A stretch of 64,000 nt of DNA from Rugalucina vietnamica (lineage: Eukaryota; Mollusca; Bivalvia; Lucinida; Lucinidae): assembly GCA_964017185.1 (NCBI GenBank), contig OZ024874.1, positions 17,789,957-17,853,956 of the forward strand, read 5' to 3'. How positions within the stretch are numbered: the stretch's first letter is position 1; each line of letters opens with the position of its first letter. Positions 1 to 10,031 of the stretch are shown here, one piece after another. The notes below the pieces were generated by a model. It did no database searches, was not told the DNA's origin, and worked only from the letters and a program-made list of their open reading frames with translations. A program made the translations under genes and the position numbers.

Positions 1-189
1 TTGCTTAGAGAAATTTCATCCAAAAAAATGAATTAAATTTCAAACACACTCCTGATTCCCCTAAAAGTGAAAGTGGACTCATCCAAATGATAGGAATGGG
101 AAAAGCTATTCACCATAAATACAACTGGTAAAGAAATCTAATGACTTTTTTCAATTCTCCCTTCTCCACCTTTCATCCTGATCCTAACA
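1..189. other. Unassigned left-edge sequence
   Basis: AT-rich sequence with no reading frame or repeat that I recognise. By strand and order it should belong to the long intron that follows NDC80 exon 9. Confidence 0.3.
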
Positions 190-1930
190 GTAAAAAGGTA
201 CAAGTAGGCAAAGATCAGGAAAAGGCGCAATCAGAAAAAGATTCCCACTCCAAAAACCGAGGTGGGAAAAAACCAAACTAACAATCAGGTACTTATACCA
301 TGAAACAATTGTAAGCCGAATGGGCAGCTATTTTCCCAACAGGTGGCCACTCAGTTACCTTAACTTAACTAAAAATATGAAAACATACATAAGGCGCCAA
401 CAGCACAAAAAAATTTTTAAACACCAAGACATAAAACAAAAAGAACCACCACAGAAGTATCGACTTGGAACGATCAGTAACACAAAGTTACTGGCGGGCT
501 TAAACCGGTTTTACATGGCCATAACCTCACCCTCAGCTTCTGCAGTTGTTCATAACATTCAGTTAGTTATTCGGTCCTCGTGGTGAATCTCTAACTAGTC
601 AATGAATCATCAAGAACAAACAAATAAATCATGATAAACATCCTGATGAATCAAAAACCAGGACTCACAGACTGAGTAAGCTGCCCGACGATGGAGATCC
701 CTGGGCGCCGAATAACCTACTAACTCCGGAGCAAAAGAAAAACCCCAGTTGGACCCCGGTGGGCCAAGCAACAGACAAGAAGCTCCGGCCCCAACCAACT
801 AAAATGAATAGCTTTATGTCGGGGCCATCATAGAGTCTGATGCCCGACCCACCGGCGTGCAATTAAAGAAGGCAGCATAGTTATCAACCATGATTGGGTT
901 AAAAACTAAGCATGCAGACTGTCGCATAACATTCAAGTTATAACCTATACGTTTGTAACGTGTTATGATTTTGCTGAACTGAAAAGAAAAATCATTAATT
1001 CCTTTAAGTTTCTTAAATTTGTAAACCAAGTCACCATAAAATTCAGGTTCCGAAAGGCCCTCACTTAAAAGCGTCTTTAACCCAACATTATATTTGGAAA
1101 TCAATTCATAGTGTCTACGATAAAATTTAGAAAATGTTTTTCGAAGTTTATGATACCGATAGCCCTGTTGGAGAAGTTTTGCCGTTAAACATTTATTTCG
1201 AGCGTTGAAGTCTGTAACATGATTGCAGACTCTAGCAAACCTAATAAGTTGCGAAATGTATACACCATAAGAAGCACGACGAGGAACGTCACCATCCAAA
1301 AAAGGAAAATTTACTATATCAAAATCAAAGTCATCGCGCTTATCATAAATTTTAGAAGAAACAAATCCATTTGCAACAGAAAGATGTAGATCTAAAAAGG
1401 GGGCTTCAGTATCTGAGATATTGGCTTTGTTCAACTGAAGTTCAGGTGGATAAATTTGATTGACCATACCTTCAAAATAAGGGTTGTCAATGTTCAATAG
1501 GTCATCGAGGTATCTAGATGTGGAATTAAAAGCCTCGATAACATCAGCTTGATTATCATGGTTAAGAGAATCCATGAAATCTCTTTCGTAGCAGTATAAA
1601 AATAAATCAGCTACGAGAGGTGCGCAATTTGTACCCATCGGAATTCCAACAATTTGTCTGTATAACTTGGTCCCAAATCTAATATAAATATTATCAAGGA
1701 GATAGGATAAGGCGTCGCATACATTCTGACATGACCAAAGTGTATACCGACTTTGGTCAGAGGAAGTGAAAAAAGCCTTTCTGTTATCAAAGCCTTATCT
1801 GTTTTCAAAGGATGTGTAAACCCTTTGTAGTATAAAATGACCTGAGTAACCCCAGGAAAACAGCAGTATACTTTTGTCATAGTAGCAGTACAGAGCTGTG
1901 TCACGTAAAAAGACAAAATAGCCAATAATC
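190..1930 (-). mobile_element. Penelope-like retroelement, 5'-truncated copy with RT and 3' UTR
   Basis: On the minus strand a reverse transcriptase frame is followed by about 620 bases of 3' UTR that ends at CCTACTTGTACC near 190. The same 3' UTR recurs at 3576, 19260, 31810, 32985, 37440, 38175 and 44797, so this is a high-copy family. The protein style (GIPMGTNCAPL, SRYLDDLLNI, FLDLHLSV) is that of the Penelope-like elements common in bivalves and corals. I see no GIY-YIG endonuclease, and the RT N-terminus is missing. The family name comes from recalled protein resemblance, not a search. Confidence 0.7.
814..1794 (-). CDS. Penelope-like reverse transcriptase (partial)
   Basis: RNA-directed DNA polymerase fragment of about 325 codons. 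The frame is open upstream of the first ATG: FFTSS, then RYTLWSCQNVCDALSYLLDN, then RFGTKLYRQIVGIPMGTNCAP. The RT core follows, with the catalytic YLDD box in SRYLDDLLNI, then FLDLHLSV and KIYDKRDDFDF, then YGVYISQLIRFARVC of the thumb. The C-terminal part is rich in Lys and Tyr (YRYHKLRKTFSKFYRRHY) and ends at SMMAPT. An in-frame TAA just upstream of GFDNRKAF closes the frame, so the fingers domain is absent here by truncation or decay. The remaining frame of nearly 1 kb is uninterrupted, which suggests a young copy. Confidence 0.7.
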   Translation of the reverse strand, partial: GFDNRKAFFTSSDQSRYTLWSCQNVCDALSYLLDNIYIRFGTKLYRQIVGIPMGTNCAPLVADLFLYCYERDFMDSLNHDNQADVIEAFNSTSRYLDDLLNIDNPYFEGMVNQIYPPELQLNKANISDTEAPFLDLHLSVANGFVSSKIYDKRDDFDFDIVNFPFLDGDVPRRASYGVYISQLIRFARVCNHVTDFNARNKCLTAKLLQQGYRYHKLRKTFSKFYRRHYELISKYNVGLKTLLSEGLSEPEFYGDLVYKFKKLKGINDFSFQFSKIITRYKRIGYNLNVMRQSACLVFNPIMVDNYAAFFNCTPVGRASDSMMAPT

Positions 1931-2254
1931 ATTTTTGAATGGACATTTTATTTCATTTAATACGATGCAATGCTCAATAATAAATCTAGATGATAATCCG
2001 TCTTCTTAATGACTCTAAAGCTTATGGTAATGATGTTTATAAAGATAAATCATAAAAAAAAAAAATCATTATGGCATATTCTTCCTTTTCTCTGGACATG
2101 GCCATTTAGTGTACCAAAATAGAAAAGAAAACATCTTTTGATGTAAAGTTTTGACCTCCTGATTTCAAGGACATTTAGTGATCAAAAGAAAAATGTCACA
2201 GCTGTTTCTTTTGAAATTCTAGCCGCTTGTCAAACTTTGACAATGTGACAGTTA
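1931..2254. other. Unassigned AT-rich spacer
   Basis: No gene or repeat recognised between the Penelope-like copy and the start of the large TIR element. Confidence 0.3.
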
Positions 2255-2460
2255 TCTAATTCACGCCGGGTAAACGGTCAATTTGTACACCGAAGGCGTA
2301 CAATTATGAAATAATTTGACCAGTTCGGGAGTATAAGTTGACCGGTATAAATAGGACGTAAACATCAGGACTATCGCAATCAAAGTAAGATAATTTCTTC
2401 TATTTTAGTTTTATACAAAATCCGAAAATGTCATATGATGGGCTATAAATTTGCGGCTTC
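2255..2460 (+). repeat. Left terminal inverted repeat of the 7.5-kb element
   Basis: Contains GGTCAATTTGTACACC at the tip, then GCGTACAATTATG and two TTGACC words, and an inner AAAATGTCATATGATGGG block. All recur inverted at the other end. Confidence 0.65.
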
Positions 2461-3575
2461 TAAGACACCGAGACTTCATAAAAAAGTCATAAGATTATGT
2501 AATTATCATTTTAGGCGTATACAATATTTTAATTTTAAAATCTAGACCGAGCTAAAATTATCTGAGGAAAGCTTTTTTAACAGTCTCAAAAACATCTTAG
2601 CAACGAAATACCAAGATTTATGAATACTCTTTCAATTCAAGGCATTAAATTTGAAAGGGTTGCCCTCAGTTTTGAGAATGGGTCCAAATTTTTGCGAGCG
2701 TACCAATTGACTAGTGGTGTACAATTTAACTTATGGCATTTGCAATGCTATTTGGCCTAGTTTAAATTCGGGTCATCAGTATTTTCGCTACGTTGTATTT
2801 CGTGTATGTTTATGATAAGCTACTATTCTTACATACTATCAGTTTCATATGTCTAGATATCATAAGATTTTCTTGCTTTTTTCTGTTGCAAACTCATGGA
2901 AGTGACTGAATGGTGGTCAGTACAACCAGGTATCTAATATTAAGTGGTTGTCAGTATATTTACAATGTAGTATAGATGTGTATGCACGATAAATATGGGT
3001 ATCAAGCGCGAGAAATTAGAATTCTTTAACTTTACGCTTAGATTTTATATGTGTGCTATTTGACAGTGGAGCGTACAATTTGACTCATATAAATCCAGCC
3101 ACAATAACTGACGTGTCTCACTCTTGGACATTCTTTCTCATTTACACTGCCTTAAAGTGGGGTTTTGATTTTATTGGCCACCTTTGACTACTCCTAACTG
3201 ACTGCGTTACACTATAGTAATGAGAACAAACTACGACTACAGCATTTAGTATGTAGTACTTCGAAATTAACAATTTTGGTGCCGACCAAAGAAAAAAAAA
3301 TTATTTAAGTGTTTTCACAATTAGATATTCTTTATTCAGTTCGTACCTTTCAAGATTATTTCTGCTATATAGAAATGAAACAATCGGTATAGGTTTGGCG
3401 AAACCTAAAGACACCTCCACAAGCAGGACTTGGTTTTGCCACGTTAGAACGAGCGACAATGGTTAGATGCTCGATGATCAAGACCGCTGTCGTCAGCCAC
3501 CAAGGAAATTCGCCTGTCAACGTATCAATATCTTATTCGGGCAAAAAGAACGTTGAAAAGATCAAATTAATTAAA
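2461..3575. other. Interior of the 7.5-kb TIR element, non-coding
   Basis: AT-rich, no open frame. It carries further GTACAATTT words near 2717 and 3068. Confidence 0.35.
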
Positions 3576-4010
3576 AGGTACAAGTAGGCAAAGATCAGGA
3601 AAAGGCGCAATCAGAAAGGGATTCCCACTCCAAAAACCAAGGTGGGAAAAAACTAAAAGAGCAATCAGGTACTCATACCATGAAAACATATAGTAAGCCG
3701 AATGAGCAGCTACTTTCCCAATAGGTGGCCACTCAGTTACCCAAACTTAACTAAAATATGAAACACACATAAGGTGCAAACAGCACAAAAACTTTTAAAC
3801 ACCAATACAATGAGAACCACCACAGAAGTATCGCCTTGGAACGATCAGTAATATAAAATTACTGGCGGGCTTAAACCGGTTTTACATGGCCATAACCTCA
3901 CCCTCAGCTTCTGCAGTGGTTCACAACATTTAGTAAGTTGTTCGGTCCTCGTGGTGAATCTCTAACTAGTCAATGAATCAACAGGGTCAAACAAATAAAG
4001 CATGTAATTG
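3576..4010 (-). mobile_element. Penelope-like element, 3' UTR fragment
   Basis: About 430 bases matching the 3' UTR of the copy at 190-640, in the same orientation and with a few small indels. No RT remains, so it is a 5'-truncated insertion inside the 7.5-kb TIR element. Confidence 0.75.
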
Positions 4011-4083
4011 CCTTATTTATTTAAACCCAAAATCTTATCAGCGAGGCCCACGTAGACAACTTGAAATAAAACAACGAAGTCGT

Positions 4084-4272
4084 TTAATTAAATGATAAAC
4101 TATTTATGTCATCAAACTTCTGTAGTTCGGTTTTTATTTCCAGATGACATTGAAGGGGAAACGACATAAACGGATGTTTTTGACAACCACTGCGTCGGGT
4201 GTACTGCCTCTTACACGTGTCGCATTCAAATGCTTTTCTCCTGACATTTTCCATCCTTCGAAAAGCAAACAA
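4084..4272 (-). CDS. Short frame with a degenerate C2H2-finger-like stretch
   Basis: Sixty-two codons containing FECDTCKRQYTRRSGCQKH. This has the C-x2-C, 12-residue gap and first H of a C2H2 finger, but the second His is displaced. It lies inside the large TIR element, beside a Penelope-like fragment. It could be a remnant of a zinc-finger gene or of the element's own DNA-binding protein, or chance. I do not assign a function. Confidence 0.2.
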   Translation of the reverse strand: MFAFRRMENVRRKAFECDTCKRQYTRRSGCQKHPFMSFPLQCHLEIKTELQKFDDINSLSFN

Positions 4273-5428
4273 CGTCGATGAATGGATGTATTTTTGAATG
4301 ATGGTTAGAGTAACAAGTATAAGCTTTTAAAAAAGCAAAATGATGCATTCAAAAAGCTATAAATCAACTGTTTTTTAGATTAAAAATGTCCCATCAAAGA
4401 ATCTGATTTATTATTCCTGCATAAATTCGAATGACATCGGGACTTAAAAAATCGTTAAAAATAAAGGAGTAAAGTGTTTAAGAGCCGTTTTCCCCTCAGA
4501 TTGTGGTAAAATGACCTACACACTCTGGTTACTCAGTATCTCGTTCACTCACAGTTTGCAGAGTTCTGACGTCTAATTAAAAATATCTCAAGGTGCCGAG
4601 AGTTACTCATCAAATGAGCAAAAATGCGGTTTGGGCATTTTGACCAGATCAGGTTGTACACTCACAGAAGATGGCTATATATTGAGTACTTCTAATATAG
4701 AAAGAAAACTAATTGGGCTACATGTCTAACACTATAGAAAGTGAAGTAATTGGACTTTCTTGTATCGAAAACAGATATACTGATCAGCTACGCTGAAAAA
4801 GGTTTTCTAACAAGACGGCTCATATTCCTTATCGCAATTGTATTTATTGGGCTCTTGCCCCTTGCCCCCCCCCCCCCACCCCACACCACCAATAGTGTGG
4901 TACCAGCTGCACTTGCCAATCCGAACCTGGGAGGTACATATCAGCTATAATATTTTTCCATATGTCAAATTTTACACCAAGCTGTCAAATGGTACACAAA
5001 TAAGTAAAAGATAAATTCCTGCAAGGTAAGCATCTTTTCCCTCGTTTTTTCTCACCAAATTTCTTGCCTGATAAAATATGACACCTCCAGATATAAACAT
5101 AAAGAGACATGCAGAGTCTCAAAGGGAAGTACAAATGAACGTTTCTCTTAAACGTTCGTGTCATTTTTCTTTTCTTTTTTTATTTGAATTGTAACATATA
5201 TTTAATAATCAAGAAAATTCAACTGTATTTCAGTTCTGGAGTTTGATATGTTTCATGAAAAACGCTTAAACATTTCAAACACATTTTTCTATTAGTTAAA
5301 TTAGGCTCCGCTGGTCAATTAGTACGCTTGGGAATTACGGTCCCTCCGCAGATTACACAAACGTATGATTTCCAAAACTGCATGATTAATAATTATTTCC
5401 CAATATTATTAGCATCCCTGGCATATAA
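4273..5428. other. Interior of the 7.5-kb TIR element, non-coding
   Basis: No gene recognised. A C-rich run lies at about 4865-4890, and TCAAAT...GTACAC words of the host element lie near 4967 and 5315. Confidence 0.35.
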
Positions 5429-8400
5429 CCAGAGGACCATTGGTCCTGAGAACGCTCACCTGAAGCCTGATCTTGGAGTATTAAGTCATAATGAAATGAC
5501 CTTGACCTTGAATACTCACACACCTTTATTGACTTCATAAGTTGTCTGCATCTGCAAAGTTTCAGGTCTCAGGCTGCAATAGTTTCCAAACCCAGTGATT
5601 TCTGAGAAAACCATAATTTTAATTTTGATATTTAAATGACCTTTGGCCAAGGTCTAGACATGACCTTGGCCTTCATTAATTACTTACCTTCATTGACTCC
5701 ATTAGTTGTCTGCATCTAGCAACTTTCAGGTTTCAGGCTGCAACAGTTTGTTTTCGCCTTTTCCCATGTGAAAGCCTATGTTTCAAAAATTGACCTTGCC
5801 GTAAAATAGGTCAAGGTCATCATAGGGTCATCACTTCAACAAACTATGATGGGCTGGAGTCCCAAATGCAACATACCAAGTTTCATGAAAATTGGCCTGC
5901 CGGTTCTGGAAAAGAAGATTTTTGAGTGGTTTTTACCATATATGGGCGTGGCGGCCATCTTGGTCATGTGACCTGGATTTCGCGATCAAACTTTCGTCTC
6001 CCCTACCCATGGATGCTCCACATAAAATTTCACTTTGATTTGCCAAGCAGTTTCAGAGAAGATCTTTGAAAAGTGTGCATGGACAACAGACTGGCCAAGG
6101 TCAAGAGATGACCATGACCTATATTAATCACATACCTTCATCTACTCCATTAGTTGTTTGCATCTACCACTTTTCAGGCCTCAGGCTGCAATAGTTTTAA
6201 AAAAATTCATAGTTTTCACTTCTTCCAATGTAAAAGCCTATGTTTCCAAATTTGACCTTGCCGTAAAATAGGTCAAGGTCATCCAAGGGTCATCATTTTA
6301 TCAAACTATGATGGGCTGAGGTCCTTGATGCTACATAACAAGTTTTGTGGAAATCGGCCCACCGGTTCTGGAGAAGAAGATTTTTGAGTGGTTTTTACCA
6401 TATATGGGCGTGGCGGCCATCTTGGTGATGTGACCTGGATTTCGCGATCAAACTTTCGTCTCCCCTACCCATGGATGCTCCACATAAAATTTCACTTTGA
6501 TTGGCCAAGCAGTTTCAGAGAAGATCTTTGAAAAGTGTGTATGGACAACAGACTGGCCAAGGTCAAGAGATGACCTTGACCTATATTAATCACATACCTT
6601 CATCTACTCCATTAGTTGTTTGCATCTACCACTTTTCAGGCCTCAGGCTGCAACAGTTTTCAAAAAATTCCATAGTTTTCACTTTTTCCTATGTAAAAGC
6701 CTATGTTTCCAAATTTGACCTTGCCGTAAAATAGGTCAAGGTCATCCAAGGGTCATCATTTTATCAAACTATGATGGGCTGAGGTCCTTGATGCTACATA
6801 CCAAGGTTCGTGGAAATCGGCTCACCAGTTCTGGAAAAGAAGATTTTTGAGTGGTTTTTACCATATATGGGTGTGGCAGCCATCTTGGTCATGTGACCTG
6901 GATTTCGCGATCAAACTTTCGTCTCCCCTACCCATGGATGCTCCACATAAAATTTCACTTTGATTGGCCAAGCAGTTTCAGAGAAGATCTTTGAAAAGTG
7001 TGTATGGACAACAGACTGGCCAAGGTCAAGAGATGACCTTGACCTATATTAATCACATACCTTCATCTACTCCATTAGTTGTTTGCATCTACCACTTTTC
7101 AGGCCTCAGGCTGCAACAGTTTTCAAAAAATTCCATAGTTTTCACTTTTTCCTATGTAAAAGCCTATGTTTCCAAATTTGACCTTGCCGTAAAATAGGTC
7201 AAGGTCATCCAAGGGTCATCATTTTATCAAACTATGATGGGCTGAGGTCCTTGATGCTACATACCAAGGTTCGTGGAAATCGGCTCACCAGTTCTGGAAA
7301 AGAAGATTTTTGAGTGGTTTTTACCATATATGGGTGTGGCAGCCATCTTGGTCATGTGACCTGGATTTCGCGATCAAACTTTCGTCTCCCCTACCCATGG
7401 ATGCTCCACATAAAATTTCAATTTGATTGGCCGCGCAGTTTCAGAGAAGAAGATCTTTGTTAAGTGTGTATGGACAACAGACTGGCCAAGGTCAAGAGAT
7501 GACCTTGACCTATATTAATCACATACCTTCACTCCATTAGTTGTTTGCATCTACCACTTTTCAGGCCTCAGGCTGCAATAGTTTTCAAAAAATCCATTGT
7601 TTTTACTTTTTCCTATGTAAAAGCCTATGTTTCCAAATTTGACCTTGCCGTAAAATAGGTCAAGGTCATCCAAGGGTCATCATTTTATCAAACTATGATG
7701 GGCTGAGGTCCTTGATGCTACATACCAAGTTTCGTGGAAATCGGCCCACCGGTTCTGGAGAAGAAGATTTTTGAGTGGTTTTTACCATATATGGGGGTTG
7801 CAGCCATCTTGGTCATGTGACCTGGATTTTGCGATCAAACTTTCGTCTCCCCAACCCATGGATGCTGCACATAAAATTTCACTTTGATTGGCCAAGCAGT
7901 TTCAGAGAAGAAGATCTTTGAAAAGTGTGAATGGACGACAGACTGGCCAAGGTCAAGAGATGACCTTGACCTACATTAATCACATACCTTCATCTACTCC
8001 ATTAGTAGTTTGCATCTACCACTTTTCAGGCCTCAGGCTGCAATAGTTTTCAAAAAATCCATTGTTTTCACTTTTTCCCATGTAAAAGCCTATGTTTCCA
8101 AATTTGACCTTGCCGTAAAATAGGTCAAGGTCATCCAAGGGTCATCATTTTATCAAACTATGATGGGCTGAGGTCCTTGATGCTACATACCAAGGTTCGT
8201 GGAAATCGGCTCACCAGTTCTGGAAAAGAAGATTTTTGAGTGGTTTTTACCATATATGGGCGTGGCAGCCATCTTGGTCATGTGACCTGGATTTCGCGAT
8301 CAAACTTTCGTCTCCCCTACCCATGGATGCTCCACATAAAATTTCAATTTGATTGGCCGCGCAGTTTCAGAGAAGAAGATCTTTGTTAAGTGTGTATGGA

Positions 8401-9420
8401 CAACAGACTGGCCAAGGTCAAGAGATGACCTTGACCTATATTAATCACATACCTTCACTCCATTAGTTGTTTGCATCTACCACTTTTCAGGCCTCAGGCT
8501 GCAATAGTTTTCAAAAAATCCATTGTTTTTACTTTTTCCTATGTAAAAGCCTATGTTTCCAAATTTGACCTTGCCGTAAAATAGGTCAAGGTCATCCAAG
8601 GGTCATCATTTTATCAAACTATGATGGGCTGATGTCCTTGATGCTACATACCAAGTTTCGTGGAAATCGGCCCACCGGTTCTGGAGAAGATTTTTGAGTG
8701 GTTTTTACCATATATGGGGGTTGCAGCCATCTTGGTCATGTGACCTGGATTTTGCGATCAAACTTTCGTCTCCCCTACCCATGGATGCTGCACATAAAAT
8801 TTCACTTTGATTGGCCAAGCAGTTTCAGAGAAGAAGATCTTTGAAAAGTGTGAATGGACGACAGACTGGCCAAGGTCAAGAGATGACCTTGACCTACATT
8901 AATCACATACCTTCATCTACTCCATTAGTAGTTTGCATCTACCACTTTTCAGGCCTCAGGCTGCAATAGTTTTCAAAAAATCCATTGTTTTCACTTTTTC
9001 CCATGTAAAAGCCTATGTTTCCAAATTTGACCTTGCCGTAAAATAGGTCAAGGTCATCCAAGGGTCATCATTTTATCAAACTACGAAAGGCTGAAGTCCC
9101 TGATGCTACATACCAAGTTTCGTGGAAATCGGCCCACCGGTTCTGGAGAAGAAGATTTTTGAAGGGTTTTTACCATATATGGGCGTGGCGGCCATCTTGG
9201 TCATGTGACCTGGATTTCGCGATCAAACTTGAAATGCCACTACCCAAGGAGGCTCCACATAAAATTTCAACTAGATCGGCCAAGCGGTTTCAGAGAAGAA
9301 GATCTTTGAAATTGTGGACGACGACGGACGGACGGACGGACGGACGACGACGGACGGACGCCGGATCATGGCCATCCTATTAGCTCACCTTGTGAGCCTT
9401 TGGCTCAGGTGAGCTAAAAA
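5429..9420 (-). mobile_element. Helentron-like ('pearl'-type) non-autonomous element with a ~463-bp tandem array
   Basis: One end is the hairpin AGAGGACCATTGGTCCT at 5431. The other is a (GACG)n microsatellite at 9320-9360, followed by the palindromic GTGAGCCTTTGGCTCAGGTGAGCTAA. About eight diverged units of ~463 bp lie between (anchor AACTATGATGGGCTG at about 5840, 6305, 6766, 7229, 7690, 8156, 8625, 9080). The layout of hairpin, tandem core, microsatellite and palindromic end matches what I recall of bivalve pearl/CvA-type elements and non-autonomous Helentrons. It is non-coding: the 77-codon frames within it are repeat shadows. Strand is set so that TTAGCTCACC is the 5' end. Confidence 0.65.
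5820..9140. repeat. Tandem array, ~463-bp unit, with higher-order pairing
   Basis: Adjacent units at 6501 and 6964 are identical over at least 230 bases. Later units alternate between two types, marked by GGCCGCGCAG at 7430 and 8357 and by GGGGTTGCAGCC at 7795 and 8716, giving a ~926-bp pair repeat. Each unit holds TCAAGGTCA and TGACCTTGA, CCATATATGG and GCCATCTTGG. Confidence 0.8.
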
Positions 9421-9559
9421 CCTAGCCAGACTGTTTAGATTGGAATGCCAGGTTGCATTTCACCTCGATGCAACATTTTTCACGTAGGTATTTTCCACGC
9501 CGAAAATGATTTTGGCAAAATGCATAAGCTTTTGGATGTGCTGTTGTGCGTGCATGATC

Positions 9560-9765
9560 TTTATTCAAATACCCATCATATGACATTCTCGGATTTTTAA
9601 ACAAAAGTAAAATAACAAAATAAACTTACGTTAGTTTAACTCTCTCTCCTTTTTTGCGGTTTGTTTACCAGGTCAACTTTCACTCTGGAAATGGTCAAAT
9701 TATATATACGATTCACTCCGACGATGTACAAATTGACCGTTTAGCGGGTGTGTAATTGTGAATGT
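9560..9765 (-). repeat. Right terminal inverted repeat of the 7.5-kb element
   Basis: Inverted match of the left end. It includes GATGTACAAATTGACCG and the inner CATCATATGACATTCTCGG block. Confidence 0.65.
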
Positions 9766-9825
9766 CCACAGTAGGAAAAATCATTAGATTATGGAATCAG
9801 TTGTATACATGTTAAACCGACCAAC

Positions 9826-10031
9826 CTGTTCTATTTCTTTCGATAGTACTAATTCCTCAGCGCAGATTTCCTGATCCTCCGACTGACAACGTCTGTTAAT
9901 GTCGTCTATCTGTCGTTGTACTTCACGCCGCTTGATATTGATCCTCTCGACGTCCTGGGGCGTGAAATCCTGGGCATCGTACACAGCCTGCATCTGTTGT
10001 ACTTTAGCCTTCTCCGATTCCAGCTCGATAA
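9826..10031 (-). CDS. NDC80: NDC80 coding exon 9: coiled coil
   Basis: VIELESEKAKVQQMQAVYDA, then QDFTPQDVERINIKRREVQR, ending LSKEIEQ. It matches human ...KYSVADIERINHERNELQQ. Acceptor TTTCCAG, donor CAG|GTTGGT. It is the last NDC80 exon recognised; the 9.8 kb further left hold only mobile DNA. Confidence 0.87.

Larger units (their letters stand above)
2255..9765. mobile_element. Large TIR element with iterated TCAATTTGTAC words, about 7.5 kb
   Basis: The two ends are inverted copies of about 200 bp (2255-2460 against 9560-9765, roughly 75% identical by eye). They share TAAACGGTCAATTTGTACA near the tip, then AATTTGACC, AAGTTGACC and, deeper in, AATGTCATATGATGGG. The word TCAAnTTGTAC recurs inside (near 2717, 3070, 4967, 5315). 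No transposase frame is visible. The interior holds a Penelope-like 3' fragment and a complete Helentron-like array, so it is old and heavily invaded. Its right end lies about 60 bases from the NDC80 exon 9 donor. Exact ends and target duplication are not resolved. Confidence 0.6.

Noticed and set aside
6501-7197. Two identical 77-codon frames in tandem
   Set aside because: They are the same phase of adjacent units of a non-coding tandem array; other units carry stops there.
9422-9604. 60-codon minus-strand frame (MSYDGYLNKDH...)
   Set aside because: It overlaps the inner part of the right TIR of the 7.5-kb element and matches no NDC80 segment; the inverted left copy does not preserve the frame.
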